Positions 33,062 to 46,600 of a DNA stretch of 64,000 bases are shown here, in pieces. A model generated the notes under the pieces. The model saw nothing but the letters and a program-made list of their open reading frames with translations, did not search any database and was not told the DNA's origin. The translations under genes were made by a program, and so were the position numbers. Positions within the stretch are counted from its first letter, which is position 1; each line of letters starts with the position of its first letter. The DNA is from Leptobrachium leishanense (lineage: Eukaryota; Chordata; Amphibia; Anura; Megophryidae): positions 192,151,871 through 192,215,870 of the forward strand of contig CM019063.1 of assembly GCA_009667805.1 (NCBI GenBank), read 5' to 3'.

Positions 33062-33267
33062 TTTTTTTTGTGAAAGGATTTTACCAGGAAAGATACATTG
33101 AGATTTCTCTCGTTTTCAAGTATGTCCTGGGTGGCGAGTATGTACCGTTAGGTGTCTTGCCCAAGGACACTTACTGGAGAGGTGCTCTGGCCAGGATCGA
33201 ACCCATGTCTCCACAGGCTCTCTCCATGCAGAGCAGTGATGTTACCTCTACTCCACCCAGCCGGCAC
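33062..33267 (-). mobile_element. tRNA-derived SINE
   Basis: On the minus strand it starts GTGCCGGCTGGGTGGAGTAG with an A-box-like GGAGTAGAGGTAAC, then a B-box-like GGGTTCGATCC at about 33,204-33,194. The tail ends TATCTTTCCTGGTAAAATCC and an A run. A piece of the same tail lies at 21,575-21,665. Confidence 0.7.
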
Positions 33268-33429
33268 TTTTGACATTCCTCATTTGTAAATTCAATAACT
33301 GCCTACAAAATAAGATTTTTGGTTTACTTGCAATGGTCATCATAAATATAATCCACCTGCCACAACAAGGCAGATCTCATGTGTGAGGGGGAAAAAAGTG
33401 AAAAGCCAACAAAAGTGAACTTGTCACTA

Positions 33430-33885
33430 TATCTGGAAACCTAAAATGCGAAAGGGTCTATTCACAAAGCACCAAAATTGCGTGCCATGTCGGTGCACTT
33501 CGGCGATTTCATTTGGCGGAAAATATGGTGAATTCGCTATTTAGCAAATGGTCACTGTGTTTTTTCCTAAATCTGAGTTGCCGAAGCGGTTATCGGACAT
33601 CGGTGAAATAGGCCAAACTGTGTTCTATTGGCATCAGCGAATTCTGCCAAACTGCAACAAAAGAAAAACCCGGAATTCTTCTAGTTGATTAAATCAATAA
33701 AAATGTATTCAAATGTGTCTAATGAACAAAAAAAAGTTTTTTTAAAAATATAATAAAAAGCTCTGTTAAGGAATAAAAACCGGCTTTTTAAAAAATTTGG
33801 AAACCTAAATTTCAACAAAAAAAAAAATTACAAAAAGGTCTTCTAAATAAATTAAATGCTTTTTTTGCTGAAAATGAAAAGATCT
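33430..33885. repeat. Old repeat related to 31.3 kb and 22.7 kb
   Basis: It starts near AGGGTCTATTCACAAAGC, reminiscent of the AGGGTTATTCAAAGA ends at 22,719. The stretch GCCGAAGCGGTTATCGGACA matches 31,350-31,370 closely. No coding region; the right end is uncertain. Confidence 0.5.
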
Positions 33886-34257
33886 TTAACCTCCCTGGTG
33901 GTCTGATTGTCAATATTTTGAGTGACAAAGCGGTACATTGTTTTGCATGGAAATTTGTTGTTTTATATTCTAGGCCTGTAATTCTTGGGAATAACTCGCT
34001 TAAATCTGTCCAAACGAGATTCTAGTAAACACACCAGGTCTGATTAAGGTTTGAAACACGAAATCATAATTTATTATATAAGAATTATAAAAGAATAATC
34101 TAATATCATTCAATAATGTAATCCAACCAAAAACACTGAAATGTGTCCAAACAAGGGTGCAATACTGTATTACTAGTCACTGCATATTGCTTTAGTAAAC
34201 ATCCCGGTTAATAGAAAAATTTGAAACCTGGGACTGCACAAACCCCGACATCACAAT

Positions 34258-36794
34258 TAGGGATGAGCTGTTCGGTTCAATCGGTTCGGAGTTCGATTCG
34301 AACATTGGCCGTTCGAAAGTTTGCGAACTTCGAACTTTTCCGCGCGTTCGCCGCATGTTCGCCCACAATGCACTTTTCCACTGGCCTGAAGCTTGTAATT
34401 GGCTACAGCCTTGCACCTGACCACAGGTCAGGTGCAAGACTATGCCAATCATGGCTCAGAGTCCTGATTGGGCAAATTTTGCCCAATCATGGGCTCACAG
34501 AGCTAAGTGCCGCAGCACACTATATAAGGCTTCACACAGCCTTCAGCACGTGTTTTTTGAGAGGAGATTGTTGTGTTAGTGTGTGTTCTCACTGCCAGTC
34601 TGCCAACAGCTATTGGAGGGGGGGGTCTCACTTCTACAAAATATCTGGGAATTGTTGTAATCTTTGTGTTCTCACTGCCACCAACTATTTTGGGGGTCAG
34701 TCATTTATACAAAAAATATCTGGGAATTGTTGTAATCTGTGTGTTCTCACTGCCACCCATCAGGGGGGTCTCACTGATTTATAGGAGGTTTCTGCGAATT
34801 GTAATCCGTGTCTTGTCACTGTTGCAAGCTATCAGGGGGTCTCACTGATTTATAGGTGGTTTCTGGGAATTGTAATTTGTGTCTTGTCACTGCCACCCAT
34901 CGGGGTCTCACTGATTTATAGGTGGTTTCTGGGAATTTTAATCTGTCTTGTCACTGGCTGCCAGTTATCAGGGTGTCTCACTGAGTTACTGAGGAGGAAG
35001 TGCACGATGGGGTCATCCTCATTGACCAGGAAGACTCGGAAGCTAATGCCACCTCCAACCTACGCTGCATGGGCTCCCTTATCCTGCAAAGCCTGGTAAA
35101 GGACCCCAGGATTCGTGCTATCAAGGAGAGGGATCATTACTGGTTGGCAAGCCTTCTTGATCCACGATACAAAGGTAAAGTTGCAGAGCTCATCCTGCCC
35201 GCACAGAGGAAGCAGCACAGGATGAAAAAACTTGAGGACGCTCTAAAGCGACACTTGTGTAACATCTTTCCAGGCACTGGTAGGTTACCAAGTGTTGACA
35301 CAGGTGCTTCTGAGGCTGCGGATGATCAGAGGAAGAGTGGTGAAGGCCGGGGCCGCTTGACTGATGCCTTCTTAAATTTTTTTAGTTCACGATGCCCAGG
35401 GACGTCAAATGTAGGCACCCATTGCCAGCGTCTTCACCGTATGGTGCAGGACTACCTAGGGGCAAGGGCAGACCTGGATACCTTTCCAGCAGATGATCCA
35501 CTGGCTTACTGGGTGTTGAGATTGGATCACTGGCCAGAACTTAGCCAATATGCTATGCAGCTACTAGGTTGCCCTTCATCCAGCGTGCTTTCTGAAAGGA
35601 CATTCAGTGCCGCTGGAGGTTTTGTCAGACAAAAGCGTGCGTCTGTCCACCGACTCTGTAGACCGGCTGACATTTATAAAAATAAATCAGTCCTGGATCA
35701 GCAGCTATCAATCCCCTGATGCTGACATAATGGAATAGATCGGGGATCTCTTCTGCATTCCCAAACCTCCACCACTGCACTCTTCCACAATACCTCAGAG
35801 GGGTTACAGTGTGATGGCACTTGCTGCCACCAAAGGCACAATATTTGGCTGCACTGACACTGACGCCTATATTACCAGATTTATATCATTTTCATTTTTT
35901 GGACCGCAGGGTCCAACCTTGCACTTTTCCACAATACCACAAAAGGGTTACGGTGTGAAGGCACTTGCTGCCACCAAAGGCACAATATTTGGCTGCACTG
36001 ACACCTGTACCATATTCATATTTTAATATTGGACCGCAGGGTCCAACCCTGCACTCTTCCACAATACCTCAAAAGGGTTACGGTGTGAAGGCACTTGCTG
36101 CCACCAAAGGCACAATATTTGGGTGCACTGCCACTGACTCCTATATTACCAGATTTATATCATTTTAATATTGGACCGCAGGGTCCAACCCTGCACTCTT
36201 CCACAATAAAACAGAGGGGTTACGGTGTGACGGCACTGTTGCTGACACTAAAGGCCCAATTTTAAAGCACCTATTGTTACTTTCATCCAAAGCCTGAATA
36301 AGTTTCACCATAATTTAGCCAAAAAAATCACTAAACTTGTTCTGCGTGTCCTAAAATGTCTTTTCATACAGGCTGCCGCCCCAAGCAGTTGTTTATGAAT
36401 AGAGGAAAAGGAAAACCATTTACCGTCATTTGTTTGTTTTTAAATGTTTCTATACATCCTACAAATCCGCCACTTCACGGGCAGGTTATGGGGACCTCCT
36501 AGGCACGATATTTGAAGGAATTTTTTATTTTTAACCCTTATTTCATGGAAAACTCTTTTTTTTAAAAAACTTTTTGTCCTTGTTTCCTGTCCCCCAGGGC
36601 ACTACCCGGACCCCCATAACCTTTAATAGCAAATATCTTGCACATATGCCCTCTTGGAGGGCACTCTAAAATTCGAACTTTCGAGTCCCATTGACTTGCA
36701 TTGAGTTCGGTTCGTGTTCGCGTTCGAACTTGAACTTTTGAAAATTTTCGAGTTCGAATGCGAACCGAACACGGGGGTGTTCGGCTCATCCCTA
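34258..36794 (+). mobile_element. Long hAT family, copy 2, internally deleted
   Basis: The ends are TAGGGATGAGCTG and the inverse of TAGGGATGAGCCG. The flanking 8-mers atcacaat and gtcaccat match at six of eight places. It keeps both subterminal tandem arrays and the C-terminal half of the transposase, but lacks the N-terminal half, in the opposite orientation to copy 1. Confidence 0.9.
34985..35719 (+). pseudogene. hAT transposase, C-terminal half
   Basis: The frame 35,000-35,719 reads DQEDSEANATSNLRCMGS, ERDHYWLASLLDPRYKGK and the dimerisation region (LSQYAMQLLGCPSSS, ERTFSAAGG). It is close to the product of copy 1 at 17,070-16,344, but this copy is open through the dimerisation region apart from a frame change after GGFV. 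It has no BED finger or catalytic N-terminal half. Confidence 0.9.
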
Positions 36795-36956
36795 GTCACC
36801 ATCCGGACAATGGAACCTGGTTTACATTCTAATTTTCTTTCCCCTGGCATCTCGCTTCAAGCAACAAACCACGCACATCCTTGTAGGTGCTGACTTTTTC
36901 TCGGTTCTCTAAATGAAGTCCAAATGAATCACAGGCTTGTGGCTCGTTTTTTTTTC

Positions 36957-38052
36957 TAAAATCTAAAAATAAAAAACCATGGAGCAAAATCGGGCATATA
37001 TCCGTTAAATACCCAAATGTTGGATCACCAGACACAGTTGGATCACCAAATCTGTACTCAGTCTTTACTTTTGATCTGGGAAAAAATCAAAAAGAAAAGT
37101 ACATTGCGTAGTATTTTAATAAAAATCATTAAAATTCTTCAACAACAAAAAGCACACTCACATTCTTCCAGGCACATAACAAAATGTGCATATAAACATT
37201 TGCCACAATGGCTCAGACCTCCCGAAATAAACGTCCGAAGAACATTCAGAATCCACTTCCGAAGGTCCCAGGTTTCCTCGGATCCGTCTCTCCCTGGGGT
37301 CTCCAAGCACACCGTCAGATGTTTCAATCCTTTTCAAAAAGTCACTCAACGCGTTTCGTGGGTACGTCTGTCCCACTTCAGGAGTGTAAATCGGAATGTT
37401 TCAGTCCTTTTGCCGTGTGTCTGCCCACCTACAGTGGATAGCAAAAGTCTACACACCCCTATTAAAATGTCAGGTTTCTGTATTTGTTTGTTATACCAGC
37501 GTCTTGATGTCATATGATCATGTGGAGTTGACGTTTAATGACATGGAAAATGAGCCAGCTGCTTTCAAAGGCACCAAAAAGGGCAGCGTGCTTCTGCAGA
37601 AGGACTGAAACATTTTGATTTAGACTCCTGATGAAGTGGGACAGACGTACCCACGAAACGCGTCGAGTGACTTTTTGAAAAGGATTGAAACATCTGACGG
37701 TGTGCTTGGAGACCCCAGGGAGAGACGGATCCAAGGAAACCTGGGACCTTCGGAAGTGGATCCTGGATGTTCTTCGGATGTTTATTTCAGAAGGTCTGAG
37801 CCATTGTGGCAAATGTTTATATGCACATTTTGTTATGTGCCTGGAAGAATGTGAGTGTGCTTTTTGTTGAAGAATTTTAATGATTTTTTATTAAAATAAT
37901 ACGCAATGTACTCTTCTTTTTGATTTTTTTCCCAGATCAAAAGTAAAGACTGAGTACAGATTTGGTAATCCAACGGTGTCTGGTGATCCAACATTTGGGT
38001 ATTTAACTGATATATGCACAATTTTGCACCATTTTTATTTTTGCTATTTTTG
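36957..38052. repeat. Fold-back repeat with ~455-bp arms
   Basis: Arms at about 36,957-37,411 and 37,593-38,052 are inverted copies at roughly 90 percent or better by eye (ACACTCACATTCTTCCAGGC and its inverse, AACGCGTTTCGTGGGTACG and its inverse). The 180-bp spacer contains the end of Tc1 family B. No ORF belongs to it. Confidence 0.9.
37627..37675 (+). ncRNA. Hammerhead-ribozyme-like motif
   Basis: The order is ACTC, CTGATGA, A, GTGGG-loop-CCCAC, GAAA, CGCG, GTC, GAGT. ACTC/GAGT can form stem I and GTGGG/CCCAC stem II; CTGATGA and GAAA match the catalytic core. One extra A before stem II and a very short stem III argue against strong activity. The inverted arm (37,335-37,385) has lost three bases of the core. 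Confidence 0.4.
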
Positions 38053-38089
38053 AAGGTTCCAAGGTACCGTTTTACTTTGTGCTGCAATA

Positions 38090-38545
38090 GATTAAGAACC
38101 TAGACAAAACTGTTTATTTGGTTTTTTTTCTTCCAGAATGTAGGCATTCCACAAGCATTGCTCAAGAAGATGCCTGAAGATCTTCTTGTAAGATTACTTC
38201 TGCTGTTTCCTCAATGCTGGGTGGAAAAACCTCCCATGGTGTTATTGTAGTCTATCACTACTTGTGGCTTTATGATTTCTTTCCCACCTTTCGTGCATGC
38301 CATAACAGTGGAGGTGTGTGTTATGAACTGTACTCATTAGGCACACATTTTTGTCACGCCATCGCAGTGCCATCATTCTGCCTTTCTGCCAGGCAGCCAT
38401 TTCTCCAGTCTTCAGCTTCTTATTGCCAAACATTGGTGGCATTTTGCGCCGGTTAGCCCTAACTGTTCCATAGGCATCTGTCTTGTTTTGCAGAAGACAC
38501 TTATAAAGTTCAGGAGACGTATAAAAGTTGTTGGTTGTTATGAAA
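38090..38545 (-). pseudogene. piggyBac transposase, second part
   Basis: The minus strand reads FYTSPELYKCLLQNKTDAYG, GTVRANRRKMPPMF, WRDKNVCLMSTVHNTH and KIFRHLLEQCLWNAYIL. These are conserved blocks of DDE piggyBac transposases after the second Asp. A stop lies after DRLQ and frames shift. It continues the part at 40,167-40,400 across the Tc1 insertion. Confidence 0.88.
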
Positions 38546-38547
38546 TA

Positions 38548-40164
<1,617 letters not shown>

Positions 40165-40166
40165 TA

Positions 40167-40400
40167 GCCCTGATTTAGCAATGGCTCAATGAGTGACAGA
40201 ACGGAAGATCTTACCAATCCATAGTTGCTGTATTTTGGATTGAATTTTGTTCCTTTTCCAGTGTATATGACAGATTTCCAAATGTAGCCAGTTGAAACCG
40301 CTTTTGACGTACAGGGACGCTTTTTGGATGCCATAGACGTTCAAAAGTGCAGGCAGGGCACTGGACAAAGCACTAGGGTCAAACCTGCAGTGAAATGGAT
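40167..40400 (-). pseudogene. piggyBac transposase, first part
   Basis: The minus strand reads STGYIWKSVIYTGKGTKFNP and SSVLSLIEPLLNQGYS, the block leading to the second catalytic Asp of piggyBac transposases. It stops at the TA of Tc1 element C and continues at 38,545. The upstream half is in another frame (LLNVYGIQKASLYVKSG). Confidence 0.85.
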
Positions 40401-40743
40401 TGAGACAATGTAATCCACACAGGAAAAATGTAACCTGTCAGAATTTTTTTTTATTCTGAATTTGCCGCCAGGTCCCGCCCTCCTGCATCAAGGCGCTCGC
40501 AGAGCAGGGAAACCGGAAGCAGGATGCCACGATCAGCCGGAGGAGACTGCGGGAGGACATAGAGGGAACGCAGGGACAAGATAAGAACCAGCCAGAGTGT
40601 GGCTCGGGGTTACAGTATTTGGTACTGAAAGGTTAAAGGTCTTTTAAATATCTCTCTTTTTTAATTATATTTGGTTTTATATTGGATCGTATGAAATTCG
40701 CCCTTTTAAACCGGTCTGAAACCCCAAAAATCAGGGCATTTTA

Positions 40744-41170
40744 GGCTAGGGTCAGACTAAAGCATTTTTCCCCGCGAACGTGAAAAAGTGCGTCCGAACG
40801 CATTGACGTATTTTTTTACGGAATGCGCAAAAACGGTCACACGACGTGCATTTTCGGGCGTGATTTTGTATGGATCGTCAATAAAACTCTTTTTGCGTCT
40901 GGACGTTATGTAGGCTGGACATTAGCAGCGTCTGACATCTCCTAATCACGCAAACACGCCGCTATGCCGCAGCTGCGCACTCAGTACGTCAGTACTAGCG
41001 GTTCAGCGTTCTCAAAAAAATGCGTTCAAATTCCACTTGCGTTGCACGGCCGGACTTTTGTGCGGCCGTACATCGTATATTGGCCGTCATTGCCCGTCAT
41101 CTGCTGCTAGTGCGGCCGTAATTATGTGCGCAAGAACGCACGTTAAAAGTGCGCTGGTCTGACCCCAGCC
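40744..41170. mobile_element. CpG-rich MITE with TTA target
   Basis: The ends GGCTAGGGTCAGACTAAAGC and GGCTGGGGTCAGACCAGCGC (inverted) lie between TTA copies (40,741-40,743 and 41,171-41,173). The interior is rich in CG, GTACGT and GCGCAC words. Confidence 0.88.
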
Positions 41171-41173
41171 TTA

Positions 41174-41735
41174 CCAGACGTTTGATGGTTAGGCATTCTG
41201 TGAATAGAAGATATGATAGTCTTCTATGGGGTAGTTTCGGTGGCAGTGAATTACTAAATTATTACTCACTATTCTCTATTATAATTTTTTTTCTTTTACC
41301 TTGGTTATGGTTATTGTGTTGAATAAATTTTTGTTTTAGAATTTTCATGGATGCAAATGTGTTATGCACCTGTTGATTTTTGTCTTTTGAATCTATAGGA
41401 TATTGGGGTTAAGCACCTTCTTTTAAGAATGCCTATTGCCCCGCTATATTATCCATTTTTACTATAGTTCATATACACTATATACACCAATGTTCCAACC
41501 TCTGTCTACTACAGTTATCCATAGAAGCAAAATTCAACAAGAGTCGGCAAAGCTGCTGCAAACCATGATAAAACTGTTTATTTGAATAAACTATGGCTAT
41601 TTTTAGGGATGTTCCATCCAGTATTTTTGAGCTGCGGATCCGATCTGAGTAGTGTGGTATTTGGGTTCCGACAATACAGAGTTGTCTGGTTATTGTGCGA
41701 CTGGATAGGCAGCTCCCTCATGAAAGTGTATCTTG
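41174..41735. other. Intron 2, no feature recognised
   Basis: A/T-rich sequence without a supported repeat or ORF. From 41,738 a TAGAGATGTGCAATTTG stretch looks like one end of a hAT MITE, but no matching right end was found. Confidence 0.5.
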
Positions 41736-42067
41736 GGTAGAGATGTGCAATTTGTTTCATTCCGAATCCAAATTCGGACGAAATTCATCATTTTCCTATG
41801 TCGGGAGCATTTCCGAAAACGAAATATCGAGCATTCGAAAATTTTGGATCGATCCAATTTTTCGGTGCAATTTGGATCGGTGATACAGATCAGTTTTTTG
41901 TTTTTTATGAGTTATTCGCTTTTAAGATTGGGAAGTAAATTACTAGTACCAATAGAATGAAAGTTTCTTTACTTATTCATTTTTACAATTTTTTTTTTTT
42001 TTTAGGCATTTTTTGTGTTACATTTTAGGTTTTCTAACATTTTTTTAAAGAAACTAGGCTTTTTAAC

Positions 42068-42963
42068 CCATATGCCTCTCTGCAGCATATGAATCCGCAC
42101 ACACTGCTGGGAAATGCCTCTCTGCAGTATAATTATTCAGCATTTGAATCCGCACACTGCCAGGCAGTCCCCCTCTGCAGTATAATTAATGCAGCATATG
42201 AATCTGCACACTGCGGGGCAGCGCCTCTCGGCAGTATAATTAATGCAGTATATGAATCCGCACACTGCTGGGAAGCGCCTCTCTGCAGTATAATTAATGC
42301 AGCATATGAATCCACACACTGCTGGGAAGCGCCTCTCTGCAGTATAATTAATGCAGCATATGAATCCACACACTGCTGGGAAGCACCTCTCTGCAGTATA
42401 ATTAATGCAGCATATGAATCCACACACTGCTGGGAAGCACCTCTCTGCAGTATAATTAATGCAGCATATGAATCCACACACTGCTGGGAAGCGCCTCTCT
42501 GCGGTATAATTAATGCAGCATATGAATCCACACACTGCTGGAAGCACCTCTCTGCAGTATAATTAATGCAGCATATGAATCCACACACTGCTGGGAAGCG
42601 CCTCTCTGCAGTATAATTAATGCAGCATATGAATCCACACACTGCTGGGAAGCGCCTCTCTGCAGTATAATTAATGCAGCATATGAATCCACACACTGCT
42701 GGGAAGCGCCTCTCTGCAGTATAATTAATGCAGCATATGAATCCACACACTGCTGGGAAGCGCCTCTCTGCAGTATAATTAATGCAGCATATGAATCCAC
42801 ACACTGCTGGGAAGCGCCTCTCTGCAGTATAATTAATGCAGCATATGAATCCACACACTGCTGGGAAGCGCCTCTCTGCAGTATAATTAATGCAGCATAT
42901 GAATCCACACACTGCTGGGAAGCGCCTCTCTGCAGTATAATTAATGCAGCATATGAATCAGCA
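42068..42963. repeat. 54-bp tandem array
   Basis: About 16 units of 54 bp contain CTGCAGTATAATTAATGCAG, then CATATGAATCCACACACTGC and GGGAAGCGCCTCT. Outer units are diverged and the central ones nearly identical. Because 54 is a multiple of three, frames stay open for long stretches on both strands; these are not genes. Two inverted, diverged units lie at 48,870-48,975. Confidence 0.95.
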
Positions 42964-43598
42964 GCACTGTGGGGCATACAATTGGTGCTAATGTAGCGTC
43001 TTGATATTTAATCGTTAGCGCTGGAAGAAGTAAATTTAATGTCTGGCATCGATATTCTGATCTTGACGCTACAGTCGGGTTAAAAAATTTTGCTCCTCGA
43101 AGCTTGCTCAATATTACTGTACTTACGCCTCTCCTATACTTGGGGAGTGCAATCTATCTTTAGCGTTTCGACAAGTGAGGTATTAAAAAGTGCAGGTGCA
43201 AATTACAAGTGTGACGCAGAAGCAAAAATTCTCCTAAAAGCTGGTGTTAAATGATATTGCATTTGCAGAATCATTTAACACGTTCCAACCCCCTCCCCAT
43301 TAAATCCCATACTCACCGCTCATCCCGCAGCAAAAAGGGTGCAGGGGTGTTGGATCCATATAGCCCGACTCCCCGGACATTCATATTTTGCCTCCGGGCA
43401 AGTACCCATGTTATCACATTTAATACGTCCTCCAGACAGTATATAAACGAGGAACAAACCCTGTATAGCTGAGGTTGCTAGACCTACAATGTTAAGACGT
43501 AACTTTTGCTAGTAAATTAAAATACTGTTCCACACGAACAAACAGACAGAAATGCACACAAAAAGGGAATAAAATATTGCTCATTTGGTGTGTGCCAT
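42964..43598. other. Intron 2, little recognised
   Basis: An imperfect hairpin lies at 43,003-43,074 (TGTAGCGTCTTGATAT against a diverged inverse). The remainder shows no ORF or known repeat. Confidence 0.5.
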
Positions 43599-43606
43599 GT
43601 TGAGGA

Positions 43607-46600
43607 CATGGGCGTCCACAGCATAGGGCAAGGGGGGGCACTCGCCCCCCCCCCCCCATCAACAGGCTTAAATTATAATTTATTCACTTCACGCTGCAGT
43701 TCCTGGGCTCTCCACTAGGCTGCACCAGCGTCACATCCCCACTCCACCTCCAATCCACCACGTGCTCTCCCTCACTTTGCATGCTGGGAGAGGCAGGGCG
43801 GAGATGCAGCTGCTACTATGGGCCACAGGAAAAAAGGTAATGATTGTCAAATAAATACTTTTTTATTAAGCTTGATGCCAGTGTCTTTATTTATGAGAGT
43901 TTACAGAGTTTACAATCTAAGTAGAGGGGACCCTGCTAAGAGGAGAAAGATAGTAAACTCTGGAGCAGGATCCTTTCTCCTCTTAGATTGTAGGCCCTGG
44001 AGCAGGATCCCCTCTTAGGACCCTGCTCCAGAGTTTACAATCTAAGAGGAGAGGGGACCCTGCCCCAGAGCTTACAATCTAAGAGGAGAGGGGACCCTGC
44101 TTGAGAGCTTACAATCTAAGAGGAGAGGGGACCCTGCCCCAGAGCTTACAATCTAAGAGGAGAGGGGACCCTGCTTGAGAGCTTACAATCTAAGAGGAGA
44201 GGGGACCCTGCCCCAGAGCTTACAATCTAAGAGGAGAGGGGACCCTGCCCCAGAGCTTACAATCTAAGAGAAAGGACACTGCTCCAGAGCTTACAATATT
44301 TCTCTTAGATTGTAAGCTCTGGAGCAGGGTCCCCTCTCCTCTTAGATTGTAAGCTCTGGGGCAGGGTCCCCTCTCCTCTTAGATTGTAAGCTCTGGGGCA
44401 GGGTCCCCTCTCCTCTTAGATTGTAAGCTCTGGGGCAGGGTCCCCTCTCCTCTTAGATTGTAAGCTCTGGGGCAGGGTCCCCTCTCCTCTTAGATTGTAA
44501 GCTCTGGAGCAGGGTCCCCTCTCCTCTTAGATTGTAAGCTCTGGAGCAGGGTCCCCTCTCCTCTTAGATTGTAAGCTCTGGAACAGGGTCCCCTCTCCTC
44601 TTAGATTGTAAGCTCTGGAACAGGGTCTCCTCTCCTCTTAGATTGTGAGCTCTGGAGCAGGGTCCTTTCTACTCTTAGATTGTAAGCTCTGGGGCAGGGT
44701 CCCCTCTCCTCTTAGATTGTAAACTCTGGAGCAGGGTCCCCTCTCCTCTTAGATTGTAAACTCTGGAGCAGGGTCCCCTCTCCTCTTAGATTGTGAGCTC
44801 TGGGGCAGGGTCCCCTCTCCTCTTAGATTGTAAACTCTGGAGCAGGGTCCCCTATCCTCTTAGATTGTAAACTCTGGAGCAGGGTCCCCTCCCTCTTAGA
44901 TTGTAAACTCTGGAGCAGGGTCCCCTCTCCTCTTAGATTGTGAGCTCTGGGGCAGGGTCCCCTCTCCTCTTAGATTGTAAACTCTGGAGCAGGGTCCCCT
45001 CTCCTCTTAGATTGTAAACTCTGGAGCAGGGTCCCCTCTCCTCTTAGATTGTGAGCTCTGGGGCAGGGTCCCCTCTCCTCTTAGATTGTAAACTCTGGAG
45101 CAGGGCCCCCTCTCCTCTTAGATTGTGAGCTCTGGAGCAGGGTCCCCTCTCCTCTTAGATTGTGAGCTCTGGAGCAGGGTCCCCTCTCCTCTTAGATTGT
45201 GAGCTCTGGGGCAGGGTCCCCTCTCCTCTTAGATTGTAAACTCTGGAGCAGGGTCCCCTATCCTCTTAGATTGTAAACTCTGGAGCAGGTCCCCTCTCCT
45301 CTTAGATTGTAAACTCTGGAGCAGGGTCCCCTCTCCTCTTAGATTGTGAGCTCTGGGGCAGGGTCCCCTCTCCTCTTAGATTGTAAACTCTGGAGCAGGG
45401 CCCCCTCTCCTCTTAGATTGTGAGCTCTGGAGCAGGGTCCCCTCTCCTCTTAGATTGTGAGCTCTGGAGCAGGGTCCCCTCTCCTCTTAGATTGTGAGCT
45501 CTGGGGCAGGGTCCCCTCTCCTCTTAGATTGTAAGCTCTGGAGCAGGGTCCCCTCTCCTCTTAGATTGTAAACTCTGGAGCAGAGTCCCCTCTCCTCTTA
45601 GATTGTAAACTCTGGAGCAGGGTCCCCTCTCCTCTTAGATTGTAAACTCTGGAGCAGGGTCCCCTCTCCTCTTAGATTGTGAGCTCTGGGGCAGGGTCCC
45701 CTCTCCTCTTAGATTGTAAACTCTGGAGCAGGGCCCCCTCTCCTCTTAGATTGTGAGCTCTGGAGCAGGGTCCCCTCTCCTCTTAGATTGTGAGCTCTGG
45801 AGCAGGGTCCCCTCTCCTCTTAGATTGTGAGCTCTGGGGCAGGGTCCCCTCTCCTCTTAGATTGTAAACTCTGGAGCAGGGTCCCCTCTCCTCTTAGATT
45901 GTGAGCTCTGGGGCAGGGTCCCCTCTCCTCTTAGATTGTAACTCTGGAGCAGGGCCCCCTCTCCTCTTAGATTGTGAGCTCTGGAGCAGGGTCCCCTCTC
46001 CTCTTAGATTGTGAGCTCTGGAGCAGGGTCCCCTCTCCTCTTAGATTGTGAGCTCTGGGGCAGGGTCCCCTCTCCTCTTAGATTGTAAACTCTGGAGCAG
46101 GCCCCCTCTCCTCTTAGATTGTGAGCTCTGGAGCAGGGTCCCCTCTCCTCTTAGATTGTAAACTCTGGAGCAGGGTCCCCTCTCCTCTTAGATTGTAAAC
46201 TCTGGAGCAGGGTCCCCTCTCCTCTTAGATTGTGAGCTCTGGGGCAGGGTCCCCTCTCCTCTTAGATTGTAAACTCTGGAGCAGGGTCCTCTCTCCTCTT
46301 AGATTGTAAACTCTGGAGCAGGGTCCCCTCTCTCTTAGATTGTGAGCTCTGGGGCAGGGTCCCCTCTCCTCTTAGATTGTAAACTCTGGAGCAGGGCCCC
46401 CTCTCCTCTTAGATTGTGAGCTCTGGAGCAGGGTCCCCTCTCCTCTTAGATTGTGAGCTCTGGAGCAGGGTCCCCTCTCCTCTTAGATTGTGAGCTCTGG
46501 GGCAGGGTCCCCTCTCCTCTTAGATTGTAAACTCTGGAGCAGGGCCCCCTCTCCTCTTAGATTGTGAGCTCTGGAGCAGGGTCCCCTCTCCTCTTAGATT

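Noticed and set aside
33194..33267. A functional tRNA gene, from the B-box-like sequence
   Set aside because: The cloverleaf cannot be completed, and the sequence continues into a SINE tail.
42089..42977. Long open frames on both strands (up to about 260 codons) that look like repeat proteins
   Set aside because: They arise from a 54-bp tandem unit with no stop in several frames. Both strands are open to a similar degree, and no start context or conservation supports a gene.
43003..43074. A short MITE based on TGTAGCGTCTTGATAT ends
   Set aside because: The arms are imperfect and there is no target duplication; noted only as a hairpin.
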